A stretch of 36,239 nucleotides of DNA. It comes from a virus. The notes below the pieces were generated by a model. It ran no database searches and was not told the origin of the DNA. It saw only the letters and a program-made list of their open reading frames with translations. The DNA lies in the IMG/VR virus record IMGVR_UViG_3300050821_013935, positions 1-36,239 of that record; one strand, given 5' to 3'. Made by a program: the position numbers and the translations under genes. Positions 1 through 7,994 of the stretch are shown one piece after another; positions within the stretch are counted from its first letter, which is position 1, and each line of letters begins with the position of its first letter.

Positions 1-98
1 TTCTCCTGAAGAAAATTAATTAAAAGTCACTGGCGTCGGTCGCCACCCTGTTAACTTGCAAAAGCAGAATACCAAACATCCGCACGATTTGTCAAGAA
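1..98. repeat. Intergenic promoter repeat, copy 1
   Basis: This stretch is identical over all 98 bases to 33139-33236, and bases 24-96 match 31402-31474 with one mismatch. Read leftward it has a -35 TTGACA (90-95), an 18-bp spacer and a -10 TATTCT (66-71), then an untranslated part with an imperfect hairpin TGGCG-TCGGT-CGCCA (31-45), an AT-rich TTAATTAA (16-23) and an AGGAG ribosome-binding site at the edge. The gene it would drive lies off the left end. Identity starts exactly at base 1, so the true left limit is not visible. Confidence 0.9.
66..95 (-). promoter_or_regulatory. Leftward sigma70-type promoter in repeat copy 1
   Basis: The -35 box TTGACA is at 95-90 and the -10 box TATTCT at 71-66 on the minus strand, with an 18-bp spacer. 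It points out of the window. Seen directly; activity is inferred. Confidence 0.75.
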
Positions 99-130
99 CT
101 AATTTTGCTTATTTTAGTGGAGGGCGGCAA

Positions 131-301
131 GTGATCTGCGAGAAATGTTGGGATGATGCGTACTGGAGAGCGAAAACGGACCCCTCGAAAGTGCAGGCAG
201 AGCACTATCAAGATTTGCTCAAGGAGCGCGACAGCCATCAGGGTACGTCAAAGCCGCTCCCCGCTCCACCGACGAAGGAGAAGCCCGATGTTTTGCGCTA
301 A
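131..301 (+). CDS. Small CxxC phage protein (56 aa)
   Basis: The GTG at 131 is chosen because GGAGGG lies 6 bases upstream; the frame stays open further left but has no better site. The protein starts VICEKCWDDAYW and continues with a charged helix containing QAEHYQDLL. It resembles short early proteins of unknown function found in many temperate phages. The CxxC pair could bind zinc, but only one pair is present. It is the first rightward gene after repeat copy 1 and overlaps the next small ORF. Confidence 0.7.
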   Translation: MICEKCWDDAYWRAKTDPSKVQAEHYQDLLKERDSHQGTSKPLPAPPTKEKPDVLR

Positions 302-347
302 GTGCGGCCTTTTCGAGAAGCCGCGTGAAGAAGGTATGACCGTATGA
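288..347 (+). CDS. Possible 19-residue CxxC microprotein
   Basis: The reading frame MFCAKCGLFEKPREEGMTV starts at ATG 288 with AAGGAG 7-8 bases upstream. It overlaps the stop of the preceding gene (299-301) and ends in an ATGA overlap with the next start at 344. The ribosome-binding site and the tight chain of overlaps favour translation. It may serve only to couple translation to the next gene. No function can be assigned. Confidence 0.45.
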   Translation: MFCAKCGLFEKPREEGMTV

Positions 348-598
348 AGCGCAAGGCGAAACGATACACATGGTATTGGGATTGCGATGCGATTTGGATT
401 TGCTCCGTGCATGGCGAAGTGGATGCAGTGTGGCTGCCGTGTTGGAACGGATGCGAGGACGGATTCTTCGATGCGTACGAGGACGATCCAATCAATTGCG
501 ACGATGGCGAGTTAGAGACTTGCAGCGAATGCAAGGGCAGGGGCGGCTGGCAAGTGTGCGCCGCGTGCAACATCAACAATCCAGACGTAGAATTCTAG
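344..598 (+). CDS. Cysteine-rich small protein (84 aa)
   Basis: The basic start MKRKAKRYTWYWDCD is followed by an acidic middle and a C-terminal CSECKGRGGW...CAAC. That cluster resembles the CxxCxGxG repeats of DnaJ-type zinc domains, so zinc binding is likely. It starts in an ATGA overlap with the upstream microprotein. Function is unknown; it belongs to the early cluster of small metal-binding-like proteins. Confidence 0.7.
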   Translation: MKRKAKRYTWYWDCDAIWICSVHGEVDAVWLPCWNGCEDGFFDAYEDDPINCDDGELETCSECKGRGGWQVCAACNINNPDVEF

Positions 599-644
599 GC
601 CGCTCTGCGCCTCTGCGCTGCGCGACGAAAGGGGAAGAGGGAAA

Positions 645-1445
645 ATGAGCGAGCAAGACCTACATGGAGTCCACTGGGATCCCGAGGACCTTGACGATAC
701 AAATTGCTCTCTCCTGTGGACCGAGAAAAAATTATACGAATTGCTTCGTTCCGCCGCCCCGCCAGCCGCCCAAGAGCCTGAGGGCACCCACGGATTGTCG
801 CTAGAGGATGAAGTGCGCGGATACTACGACGATCTCATCCACCAGCGCGGAGTACGGGTAACTTTAGACATAGCCGTAGACGACCTCATCAAATCACGCA
901 AAGAACTTGCGGCATCGTGTGCCATGCGCGCTCCGCAGCCAGCGCCGGAATGTCCGCTAACCACCTCCAACGATTGTGACTATCCGCGCTGCCTGGACAA
1001 TCCGAAGGACAATCCAGCGTGCAAGGCGCAGCCAACGCCGGCTGGGGAGCTACTGAATTTTTACGAGGACACTGTGCGTGCGCTGCTCGAAGTCCGCATC
1101 GCGCAGGAGCGGCAGAATAAAGTCGATCCCGAGCGTTTAGCTCAAATGATTGCGCATCGTGCTTGCTGCGGCTCCGAACACGACCCGCAAAACGGCAAGC
1201 TAGACGGGTGCTGTGTCGTATGCGGCACGCCTTGGCCTTGCGATTATGCTGGGCCGAAACCTACCGCCTCTGCCCCGTCCAGCACGTCGCGTTCGGGGGA
1301 GGGCGTTGACACGACAGAAATTCGTAAACTGACTGATGAGATGCGAAATCTTGCGGGTAGCTCGACATCCTATTGGGCGAAAGAGATGCGTTACTTTGCA
1401 GATCAGTTCTCGCATCTGCTGCCCCTTGTGGGCGTGGAGCGATGA
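645..1445 (+). CDS. Hypothetical protein, Cys-rich middle (266 aa)
   Basis: The start has AGAGGG just upstream. The first 100 residues are acidic and helical. Scattered cysteines follow at about 105-130 and again at about 173-200 (ACCGSEH, GCCVVCGTPWPCDY), which may bind metal. The C-terminus is a helical stretch after a Ser/Thr/Pro linker. I do not recognise a family. The next gene starts in an ATGA overlap with this stop, so the genes are co-translated. Confidence 0.65.
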   Translation: MSEQDLHGVHWDPEDLDDTNCSLLWTEKKLYELLRSAAPPAAQEPEGTHGLSLEDEVRGYYDDLIHQRGVRVTLDIAVDDLIKSRKELAASCAMRAPQPAPECPLTTSNDCDYPRCLDNPKDNPACKAQPTPAGELLNFYEDTVRALLEVRIAQERQNKVDPERLAQMIAHRACCGSEHDPQNGKLDGCCVVCGTPWPCDYAGPKPTASAPSSTSRSGEGVDTTEIRKLTDEMRNLAGSSTSYWAKEMRYFADQFSHLLPLVGVER

Positions 1446-1639
1446 TCCCGACAGGTGCAAGAAAAGCCCGACCGAAGCAATGCGTGTCGCCGCGTCGAAC
1501 ATGCTGGCACTTGGAATCGACGCGCTATCTCGCATCCGAAGGCCGCACTCGTTTCTGGAAGACGGAGACGTTTCTCGTTTTCGGCCGGAATCTAAGGCCG
1601 ATTTCATGGCGAGAAGCGAAAGAGAGAGGAGTCGCCTAA
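1442..1639 (+). CDS. Small basic protein (65 aa)
   Basis: The ATG at 1442 overlaps the upstream stop as ATGA. The product is basic and contains TRFWKTETFLVFGRNL and PISWREAKERGV. Competing frames run through this stretch, but the coupled start and the sensible residue pattern favour this one. No family recognised. Confidence 0.55.
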   Translation: MIPTGARKARPKQCVSPRRTCWHLESTRYLASEGRTRFWKTETFLVFGRNLRPISWREAKERGVA

Positions 1640-1811
1640 TGGGACTGAAGGACATCCGTAACGAGTTTGGAACACAGTCCTATTGCCACTTCGGCAAGAC
1701 GACCCCACGCTGGCAAGGTCCTAAGCAAAGCTCCAGGCCGTCCTCCAGGGCCATTACTGGGAGGCACTTCGGTCTGCCGAAGTGTGCCTTCCAATCCCAT
1801 CCCAATCCGAA
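1640..1811. other. Gap with hairpin between early genes
   Basis: No convincing gene was found here. An ATG at 1639 opens a frame to 1947, but its second half runs through the next gene and looks like a shadow. The main structure is a stem, 1763-1772 pairing with 1777-1788 (GGCACTTCGG and its complement with one bulge). It lies just after GGGAGG (1759-1764) and could be an attenuator or a translation control of the next gene. Confidence 0.4.
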
Positions 1812-2249
1812 ATGGCGCTTAAAACCGTTTGCGTCGTCCCGTACGAGTGGACGCTCGAAACCTACCGGACGCATCACTGCTCGGATGGCAGTCACATCCA
1901 CATTTCCTACGCAGAACTCCACGAAAATAAAGCCCGCCACGCTGTAAAAATCCTGCACGAAGCGCGTTCGCGACGCGAGCGCACCGTCGTTCAAATCTTC
2001 CTTGTACCAGCCGGCCACAAAGCCAGCGTAACGAGCTCAGTGTGCGCGCCGCGAAGCCTGAATTACGGGCTTTCGAACAAAGTCGGCGAGCTGCTGGCCG
2101 AAGCGATTCGCAATCGCGAAGAGTGGGCGCTGGTGATGTATGCGCAGATGAAAAATCGCCGCGAAGACTCGTTCGAGGAGATCAACGTCGACGAGCTGAT
2201 CGCGGCTGAGGTGCGTTCGCGAAAGTTTTTGCAGCAAATCTCAGTCTGA
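1812..2249 (+). CDS. Hypothetical protein (145 aa)
   Basis: The ATG at 1812 begins MALKTVCVVPYEWTLETYR. A GTG at 1782 is in frame but sits inside the hairpin, so I prefer 1812. The protein has a beta-like N-terminal half and a helical, charged C-terminal half with EEWALVMYAQ and VDELIAAEV. No family recognised. It belongs to the early rightward run before two small membrane proteins. Confidence 0.55.
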   Translation: MALKTVCVVPYEWTLETYRTHHCSDGSHIHISYAELHENKARHAVKILHEARSRRERTVVQIFLVPAGHKASVTSSVCAPRSLNYGLSNKVGELLAEAIRNREEWALVMYAQMKNRREDSFEEINVDELIAAEVRSRKFLQQISV

Positions 2250-2257
2250 GGTGAAAA

Positions 2258-2512
2258 ATGCTAGCAATTTGTATGTTCTGGCTTTTCCTCGCTTTCCTCG
2301 TCGCTGTTCCCCACGTCGTCGGCCTGGCTGTCGCCATCTTCGTCGCCGGCGTTTCCCTCGGCTACTTCTTCCGTAACGCAATCGCCAAAGACATTTCGGC
2401 GCTCAAGCTCAGCAGCATGATCACGAAGCTAGAAGCGACCGGTGCAGAAGATTTGAGCAGCCTCAAGCGGATCGCTTCGGAAGTCGCGGCAGATCTTCGC
2501 AAATCCCTGTAG
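2258..2512 (+). CDS. Small membrane protein (84 aa)
   Basis: A GAGG site lies just before the ATG. Residues 1-40 are strongly hydrophobic and could form one long or two short membrane helices (MLAICMFWLFLAFLVAV..., then VAIFVAGVSLGYFF). The rest is a charged helix ending VAADLRKSL. Size and layout fit a holin, but the position before the terminase genes is not proof. It is directly followed by another small membrane protein, as in holin/antiholin pairs. Confidence 0.65.
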   Translation: MLAICMFWLFLAFLVAVPHVVGLAVAIFVAGVSLGYFFRNAIAKDISALKLSSMITKLEATGAEDLSSLKRIASEVAADLRKSL

Positions 2513-2524
2513 CGATTCCATTCC

Positions 2525-2728
2525 ATGAAAAGCAGATGGACGGCGCGGTCAACGGTGTTCGCCGCGGCGATCCTGATCGTCGGCTCGATCGCGCTGTTCC
2601 TGCATGACATGAACGGTCACGAATACGTTTTGTTAGCTGGAACTGTGCACGCGTTCATCGTGGCGCGCGCCGTCGGCGAAGATGTTGCTTCTAAACAAAA
2701 CGCTGCGCCGAAGGACGAAGGCAAGTGA
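2525..2728 (+). CDS. Small membrane protein (67 aa)
   Basis: A basic N-terminus (MKSRWTARS) precedes a membrane helix at about residues 10-27 (VFAAAILIVGSIALFLH). A second weaker hydrophobic stretch lies at 34-48. It ends in a charged tail (QNAAPKDEGK). It lies 12 bases after the preceding membrane protein gene. A role as holin partner is possible but unproven. Confidence 0.6.
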   Translation: MKSRWTARSTVFAAAILIVGSIALFLHDMNGHEYVLLAGTVHAFIVARAVGEDVASKQNAAPKDEGK

Positions 2729-2734
2729 CGCGAC

Positions 2735-3157
2735 ATGCCACGCGCGGCGAATCGAATCTGCCGTCATCCAGGATGCGGCAAACCATGCAGCGGGCGCGTT
2801 TGCAGCGCGCATGCTTTCGAGGATCCGCGTCGCGCGCGCGATCGCGAGCGCGGCTCCGCGGCGAGCCGCGGCTACGGTCGACGTCACGAGAAATGGCGCA
2901 AGCTTATTCTTCACCGCGATCCGTTGTGCAAGATCGCGCACTTCTGCGGCGGACTATCGCCATCCACTGTGGCTGATCACGTGATTCGTCTAAAAAACGG
3001 CGGCGATTGGACGCTCGAGAACGGCCAAGGCGCGTGCGAGCGCTGCCACAACTGGAAGCGCGCGTGCGAGTCGCGCGAGGGGATAGGGGGGGCGAATCTC
3101 TCAGATGCTACCCCCTGCGGACCTCCGCGAGCACGAACGCACACACCCGCGAAATAA
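2735..3157 (+). CDS. HNH endonuclease
   Basis: The protein has the HNH motif ADHVIRLKNGGDWTLENGQG with the later zinc-binding ACERCHNWK. N-terminal Cys/His pairs (CRHPGCGKPC...CSAH) form a likely zinc knuckle at residues 9-26. The gene lies upstream of the small and large terminase genes, where HK97-like phages often carry an HNH nuclease that helps packaging. In those systems it nicks or cleaves DNA at the packaging site together with the terminase; here this is inference. The C-terminal 30 residues are low in structure. Confidence 0.9.
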   Translation: MPRAANRICRHPGCGKPCSGRVCSAHAFEDPRRARDRERGSAASRGYGRRHEKWRKLILHRDPLCKIAHFCGGLSPSTVADHVIRLKNGGDWTLENGQGACERCHNWKRACESREGIGGANLSDATPCGPPRARTHTPAK

Positions 3158-3181
3158 AATTTCGCGTTTTATAGGGCAAAC

Positions 3182-3598
3182 ATGCCGAAAAAAAAGCTAG
3201 ATCAAAAACTTGTAAATGAGTTCGTAGAGTTTCGCGCGTTCAAAACGAAGATCGAGAAATGGCTAGATGCGGTGCGCGATGAATTCCTCGAGCAATTCGA
3301 AAAAGGCGCGGAATGCCCAATTGACGGGCCGTTCCTGCTCGTCATCGAGACGGCCACTCGGGCCGAGATCAAATGGAAAGACATGCTTTGTGCGCGCATT
3401 GCGTCGGATCTGGAGCGCGACGGCGCCGCGGCAGACGAAGCTCAAGCGCTCGCGGCGAAGAAGCTGGTCGAAATCGAGAATAGCGCGCCACAAAAAGAGA
3501 GCAAGCGACTGGTCCCGAAGCCAAATCCGTCGTTTGGCAGCAAGGCGATGAAGGCTGTCGTGCGCAAACTTGATTCGCGGACGGCACGCGGATTCTGA
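3182..3598 (+). CDS. Hypothetical protein (138 aa)
   Basis: It starts MPKKKLDQKL and is mostly charged helix, with a short hydrophobic stretch (GPFLLVIETATRAEI) in the middle and a basic tail. It lies in the packaging region between the HNH nuclease and a cell-wall-type protein. No family is recognised. A DNA-binding or packaging accessory role is possible but not shown. Confidence 0.65.
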   Translation: MPKKKLDQKLVNEFVEFRAFKTKIEKWLDAVRDEFLEQFEKGAECPIDGPFLLVIETATRAEIKWKDMLCARIASDLERDGAAADEAQALAAKKLVEIENSAPQKESKRLVPKPNPSFGSKAMKAVVRKLDSRTARGF

Positions 3599-3601
3599 TC
3601 G

Positions 3602-3982
3602 ATGCATACCTTCGAGCAAAGCACCGGCAAGTGGTACGGCGACAACGGAACGCTTCTGCTCGAAGGCTATTCCGGCAACGGCCGCGGTCTCAACAATCCG
3701 GCAATGCAGAACGTCGCGAAGGTCGGGCCGCTCCCTTGCGGGCATTATACGATCGGCGAGCTGCAGACAGAGCATGCTGAGCTGGGCGCGGACGTGATGG
3801 CGCTCATTCCGGACCCCGACAACGAAATGTTCGGCCGAAGCGACTTCTACCTTCACGGTGATAACGAGGCCATGAATCACACGGCCTCAGAGGGTTGCAT
3901 CGTCGCGTCGAAACCGGACCGCCTGACCGTGGCGCGTTCGACGGATAAGCGCCTGGCGGTCGTTCCAGGTCCGGTGGACTGA
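3602..3982 (+). CDS. DUF2778 (Tlde1-like) cell-wall protein
   Basis: The motif FYLHGDNEA...ASEGCIVAS with His85 and Cys99 matches the H...SxGC catalytic arrangement of the DUF2778 family. That fold resembles L,D-transpeptidases and includes the type VI effector Tlde1, which cuts or edits peptidoglycan peptides. At 126 residues it is a single domain without signal peptide. In a phage it may act as endolysin or wall-remodelling enzyme. It sits directly before the terminase genes rather than with the spanin-like gene at 31.5 kb. Confidence 0.8.
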   Translation: MHTFEQSTGKWYGDNGTLLLEGYSGNGRGLNNPAMQNVAKVGPLPCGHYTIGELQTEHAELGADVMALIPDPDNEMFGRSDFYLHGDNEAMNHTASEGCIVASKPDRLTVARSTDKRLAVVPGPVD

Positions 3983-3986
3983 AGAA

Positions 3987-4514
3987 GTGCCCAAGGGATC
4001 GGGCCGGCGGCCGCTGCCGACGGCCGTCAAGAAGCTACGCGGCAATCCTGGAAAGCGCAGGCTGAACGACAAAGAGCCTGCCCCGTCACCAGGCGAGCCC
4101 AAGATGCCTGCAGGCCTCTCGGAGGAGGCCAAGGCAGAGTGGCACTCCATCGTGCCCGAGCTCCGGACGCTAGGAGTTCTGACGACGATCGATGGCAAAG
4201 CGCTCGCAGCTTACTGCCATGCTTTTGCACGCTGGATGGAAGCCGAGTTCGAGATCAGACGGGTCGGCATTATCGTCCAGGAGCCTATCTGGGGCGTTAA
4301 CAATGTTCTCCTGGGCGTGAAGTACAAGAAAAACCCCGCGGTAACTATCTCTGAATCAGCAATGAAGCTGATGAAATCTTTCCTCGTCGAATTCGGTATG
4401 ACCCCGAGCTCGCGATCGCGCGTGCGGATCGAAAAGCCGGGCGCCGAAGCGGATCCACTCGACGCATTCCTCGCTGCCGGAGCAAATCCGGCCGACAAAA
4501 AGCATGTCAACTAA
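3987..4514 (+). CDS. Phage terminase small subunit, P27 family
   Basis: A GTG start lies 4 bases after the previous stop. The basic N-terminus (GSGRRPLPTAVKKLRGNPGK) followed by PAGLSEEAKAEWHSIVPEL is typical of P27-type small terminases, which recognise phage DNA for packaging. The middle covers AYCHAFARWMEAE and the end is flexible. Length (175 aa) suits the family. The stop overlaps the start of the large subunit, as usual for this pair. Confidence 0.93.
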   Translation: MPKGSGRRPLPTAVKKLRGNPGKRRLNDKEPAPSPGEPKMPAGLSEEAKAEWHSIVPELRTLGVLTTIDGKALAAYCHAFARWMEAEFEIRRVGIIVQEPIWGVNNVLLGVKYKKNPAVTISESAMKLMKSFLVEFGMTPSSRSRVRIEKPGAEADPLDAFLAAGANPADKKHVN

Positions 4515-6261
4515 AGTTGTCATGGCGCGCAGCGATGCAAACCAAGGTTTACATCAGGCGACGCGATACGCGCGCGACGTCGTCGACGGCCGCATCGTGG
4601 CCGGCAGGCTCGTAAAATTTGCCTGCGCGCGGCATTTGCGCGACCTGGCCGAAGGGGCAGCTCGCGGCCTGTACTTTGATATGGCCGCGGCGCAACACGC
4701 GATCGACTTCTTCGGCTTCCTGCGTCACTCGAAGGGACGGCAATTCGCCGGCAAACCCTTCGTCCTCGAGCCGTGGCAGCAATTCATCCTGGGATCGCTC
4801 TTCGGATGGAAGAAAGCCGACGGATATCGCCGCTTTCGAAGCGCGCAGATCGAAATTGCCCGCAAAAACGGCAAAACGACGCTTTTCGCCGGAGTTGGGC
4901 TGTATCTCTTTTTTGCGGACGGCGAGCCTGGCGCCGAGGTCTACTGCGTCGCGACGAAGAAGGACCAGGCGAAGATCCTCTTTGGCGAAGCCGAGCGTAT
5001 GCGCGGAGCGTCGCCCGGGCTGAAAAGGAAGATCGCCAGTTTCCGGAACAACATGAATATTCCGGGCACGGCTTCAAAGTTTGAGCCGCTCGGTTCGGAT
5101 GCCGACACGACAGACGGGCTGAACGTGCACGGCGCCCTCTCTGATGAATTTCACGAACAGAAATCACGCGAGCTGTGGGACAAGCTCGATACGGCCACCG
5201 GATCCCGGCTGCAGCCGCTGCTCGCGGCCATAACGACCGCCGGCGACGATCGCGAGACCGTCTGCTGGAAGCAACATGAATATGCCGAGCGAGTCCTGCA
5301 GCAGATCAACGAAGACGATACGTTCTTCGCCTACATCGCCGCGATCGACGACGAAGATGATCCGTTCGATGAAAGCTGCTGGCCGAAGGGGAATCCTAAT
5401 CTCGGCGTATCTGTCCGGGTCGAGGATCTGCGCGAACGAGCTGCCCGGGCCAGGCAGGATCCCAGCTCGCTGAATGCTTTCCTGCGGTACCGGCTGAACC
5501 GCTGGACTTCATCCGAAACGGCCGCGATCTCTCCGGACGCATGGCGCGCGTGTGCTGGCTTTTCCCTGGCGGGCAAAAATGCCAGCTCATTGCGCGCCGA
5601 GATCGAGCAGCAGCTCGAAGGACGCGAGTGCGTGATCGCGGTTGACCTGGCGTCGACCGAAGATATCGCATGCGCGGGCAAGTTGTTCCCGCCGGAAGAC
5701 GAGGAGCAGCCCTATATCTTTCTGCCGCGCTTTTACGTTCCCGAGGACCGCCTCGAGGAAAAGATTCGCGAATGGCGCCAGCCCTACGACGTCTGGCACC
5801 GCGAGGGCTTTCTGATCGCGACCGACGGCAATGTGATCGATTACGACGTGATCCTGGCCGACGTGATGACCGATATCGATCGCTACCAGGTCCGCGAGAT
5901 CACGTTCGATCCGTGGAACGCGACGCAGTTCTCGAACGATTTGCAAAAAGCGGGCGTCCCGGCCGACAAGCTCGTGAAGTTTCCTCAGACTGTCCCGATG
6001 TTCGCCGAGCCGACGAAGCGCCTGCTCGAGGTTTTGATCCCGAACCGGAAGATTGCGCACTTGGCAAACCCACCGCTCGCGTGGATGGCCGCGAATCTCA
6101 CGGTGAAAGAAGACACGAATGGCAACAAGCGCCCGGTGAAGCGCACGGGCCGCGGGAAGATCGACGGCATGGTCTCGCTCATCATGGGCCTTGGTCGCCT
6201 GATTTCGTCGGTCGAACAGACTGGCGTCTACTCCGGGCCCGACGAGGTGACGTTCGTATGA
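4504..6261 (+). CDS. Terminase large subunit (Terminase_1 type)
   Basis: The packaging motor ATPase and nuclease, 585 residues, normal for the HK97-type family. Walker A-like IARKNGKTT lies at about 118-126 and Walker B with catalytic Glu (ALSDEFHE) at 211-218. The nuclease domain shows VIAVDLASTED near 380 and ITFDPWNATQF near 460, with the expected acidic residues. It starts inside the end of the small subunit gene and ends in an ATGA overlap with the portal gene. It cuts concatemers and drives DNA into the head. Confidence 0.97.
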   Translation: MSTKVVMARSDANQGLHQATRYARDVVDGRIVAGRLVKFACARHLRDLAEGAARGLYFDMAAAQHAIDFFGFLRHSKGRQFAGKPFVLEPWQQFILGSLFGWKKADGYRRFRSAQIEIARKNGKTTLFAGVGLYLFFADGEPGAEVYCVATKKDQAKILFGEAERMRGASPGLKRKIASFRNNMNIPGTASKFEPLGSDADTTDGLNVHGALSDEFHEQKSRELWDKLDTATGSRLQPLLAAITTAGDDRETVCWKQHEYAERVLQQINEDDTFFAYIAAIDDEDDPFDESCWPKGNPNLGVSVRVEDLRERAARARQDPSSLNAFLRYRLNRWTSSETAAISPDAWRACAGFSLAGKNASSLRAEIEQQLEGRECVIAVDLASTEDIACAGKLFPPEDEEQPYIFLPRFYVPEDRLEEKIREWRQPYDVWHREGFLIATDGNVIDYDVILADVMTDIDRYQVREITFDPWNATQFSNDLQKAGVPADKLVKFPQTVPMFAEPTKRLLEVLIPNRKIAHLANPPLAWMAANLTVKEDTNGNKRPVKRTGRGKIDGMVSLIMGLGRLISSVEQTGVYSGPDEVTFV

Positions 6262-7994
6262 AGTGGGCGCCGGCGGGGATTATGCAGCGCGTTGGCGCGG
6301 CAATGAAAGCCTTCACCGGCGGCGGATCCGCGCTTCCACCCTGGGACGATTACTGGTATTCACGGCCCGGCTGGGATTCGGCCGCCGGCATGTCCGTCAC
6401 GCCGGAATCGGCCATGCAGCTCGCGGCCGTTTATTCCTGCGTGCGCGTGGTCTCAGAAACGCTCGCTTCGCTGCCGTTTATTATTTATAAGCAGATGCCC
6501 GACGGATCGAAGGTCCGCGCGACCGAACACCCGCTCTATAAAGTCCTGCACGATTCGCCGAATCAATGGCAAACCAGCTTTGAATTTTTCGAGATGATGC
6601 AGGCCCATGAAGAGCTGCGCGGCAATGCGTTTGCGCGCATTCTTCCCGGACCGCGCGGGGCGATCGACCAGCTGATTCCGTTGCATCCGGATCTGGTGCA
6701 GGTTTACCGGCTGCCGAGCGGCGCCCTGAAATACCAGGTCCGCAACCGGTTTACGGCCGAGGTCGATTGGTATCTCGCCGATGAAATCTTTCACCTGCGC
6801 GGAATGTCTTCTGACGGATTGGTCGGACTTTCGCCCATTGCGGTCCAGCGCGAGACGATCGGCAAAGGCCTCGGAATTCAGGACTACGGTTCGCGCTTTT
6901 TTGCCAACGATGCAACGGCAAGCTACTACATCAAGCATCCGGGCAAATTCAAGGACGATGCCGCGCGAAAGACATTTCGCGAGAGTTGGATCCGCAATCA
7001 GACCGGAGAGAACCGGCATAAAGCGCCATTGCTTGAGGATGGGCTCGATCTGAAGCAGATCGGGATCTCGAACCGCGATTCTCAATATCTCGAGGCGATG
7101 GCGGCGACGGCGATCGATATCTGCGGCATTTTTCGGGTGCAGCCGCACAAGATCGGAATTCTCGATCGCACGACGCATTCGAACATCGAGCAGCAAAATA
7201 TCGAGTTCACCGTCGATACAATGCGCCCGCGCGCCGTCCGCTGGGAACGACGGATCAATGTAGATCTGATCGATCCGATTAATAAGGCCATCGGCGGGGA
7301 TTATTTCGGCGAGTTTCTGATCGACGGGCTGATGCGCGGCGACATGAAATCGCGGTTCGACGCCTACCACGTCGCGCGCGGCGACGGATTCATTTGTCCG
7401 AACGATGTTGCGCGGCTCGAAAACTGGAATCCGATTTCGAAGGACGACGGCGGCAACACTTATTGGCGGCCGGCGAATATGGTTCCGGCCGACGCGCCGA
7501 TCGTCGTCCAGCAGCAGCTGCCGCCTGGCGATGTGCCGGAGAATCCGGAGAATCCACAAGAGGATCCGGAGCCACACCCCTCGAAACAAACTTCGCCGCC
7601 TCCGGAGGAGCTCGACGACGAAGGAAACGATTCGGCGAAGGGCAAGCTGCTCGGCATGTTTGCCGCCGAAGCCGCGGGACGCACTGTGCGCAAAGAAGTG
7701 GCCGCGCTGCGCAAGGCGCTAGATCGCTCGCCTAAAACGTTTGAACGCGACGCCGAAGAGTTTTACCAAGAGCACGCCTGCCTGGTGGCACAGACGATGT
7801 GCATTTCCGAGACGACCGCGGCGAAATATCTCGCCGAGCACCTGCAAATGTTGCGCTGCGACAGCGAGCCACTTGGGCGGGAATCGGTGCTCGACTGGAT
7901 CGAAGACACAGCGGCCGACTCGCTCGCCCGGCTGGCGCTCAAGAGAAAAAGGCCCGCCCGGGCAGAGGCGGCGCTCGCGAGGAGCTCACGATGA
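6258..7994 (+). CDS. Phage portal protein, HK97 type
   Basis: The ATG at 6258 overlaps the terminase stop (ATGA); the frame is open further left, but that part is a shadow of the terminase. Family signatures include AVYSCVRVVSETLASLPF near residue 57 and ATAIDICGIFRVQPHKIG near 285. The portal ring is the DNA entry and exit channel of the head. At 578 residues it is longer than the common 400-450. The extra part is a C-terminal Pro/Glu-rich linker (about 415-460) and a helical tail. It overlaps the protease gene. Confidence 0.95.
   Translation: MKWAPAGIMQRVGAAMKAFTGGGSALPPWDDYWYSRPGWDSAAGMSVTPESAMQLAAVYSCVRVVSETLASLPFIIYKQMPDGSKVRATEHPLYKVLHDSPNQWQTSFEFFEMMQAHEELRGNAFARILPGPRGAIDQLIPLHPDLVQVYRLPSGALKYQVRNRFTAEVDWYLADEIFHLRGMSSDGLVGLSPIAVQRETIGKGLGIQDYGSRFFANDATASYYIKHPGKFKDDAARKTFRESWIRNQTGENRHKAPLLEDGLDLKQIGISNRDSQYLEAMAATAIDICGIFRVQPHKIGILDRTTHSNIEQQNIEFTVDTMRPRAVRWERRINVDLIDPINKAIGGDYFGEFLIDGLMRGDMKSRFDAYHVARGDGFICPNDVARLENWNPISKDDGGNTYWRPANMVPADAPIVVQQQLPPGDVPENPENPQEDPEPHPSKQTSPPPEELDDEGNDSAKGKLLGMFAAEAAGRTVRKEVAALRKALDRSPKTFERDAEEFYQEHACLVAQTMCISETTAAKYLAEHLQMLRCDSEPLGRESVLDWIEDTAADSLARLALKRKRPARAEAALARSSR

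Noticed and set aside
6453-7589. Long leftward frame (378 aa) opposite the portal
   Set aside because: Antisense shadow of the portal gene in GC-rich DNA; Arg/Ile/Asp-heavy pattern.
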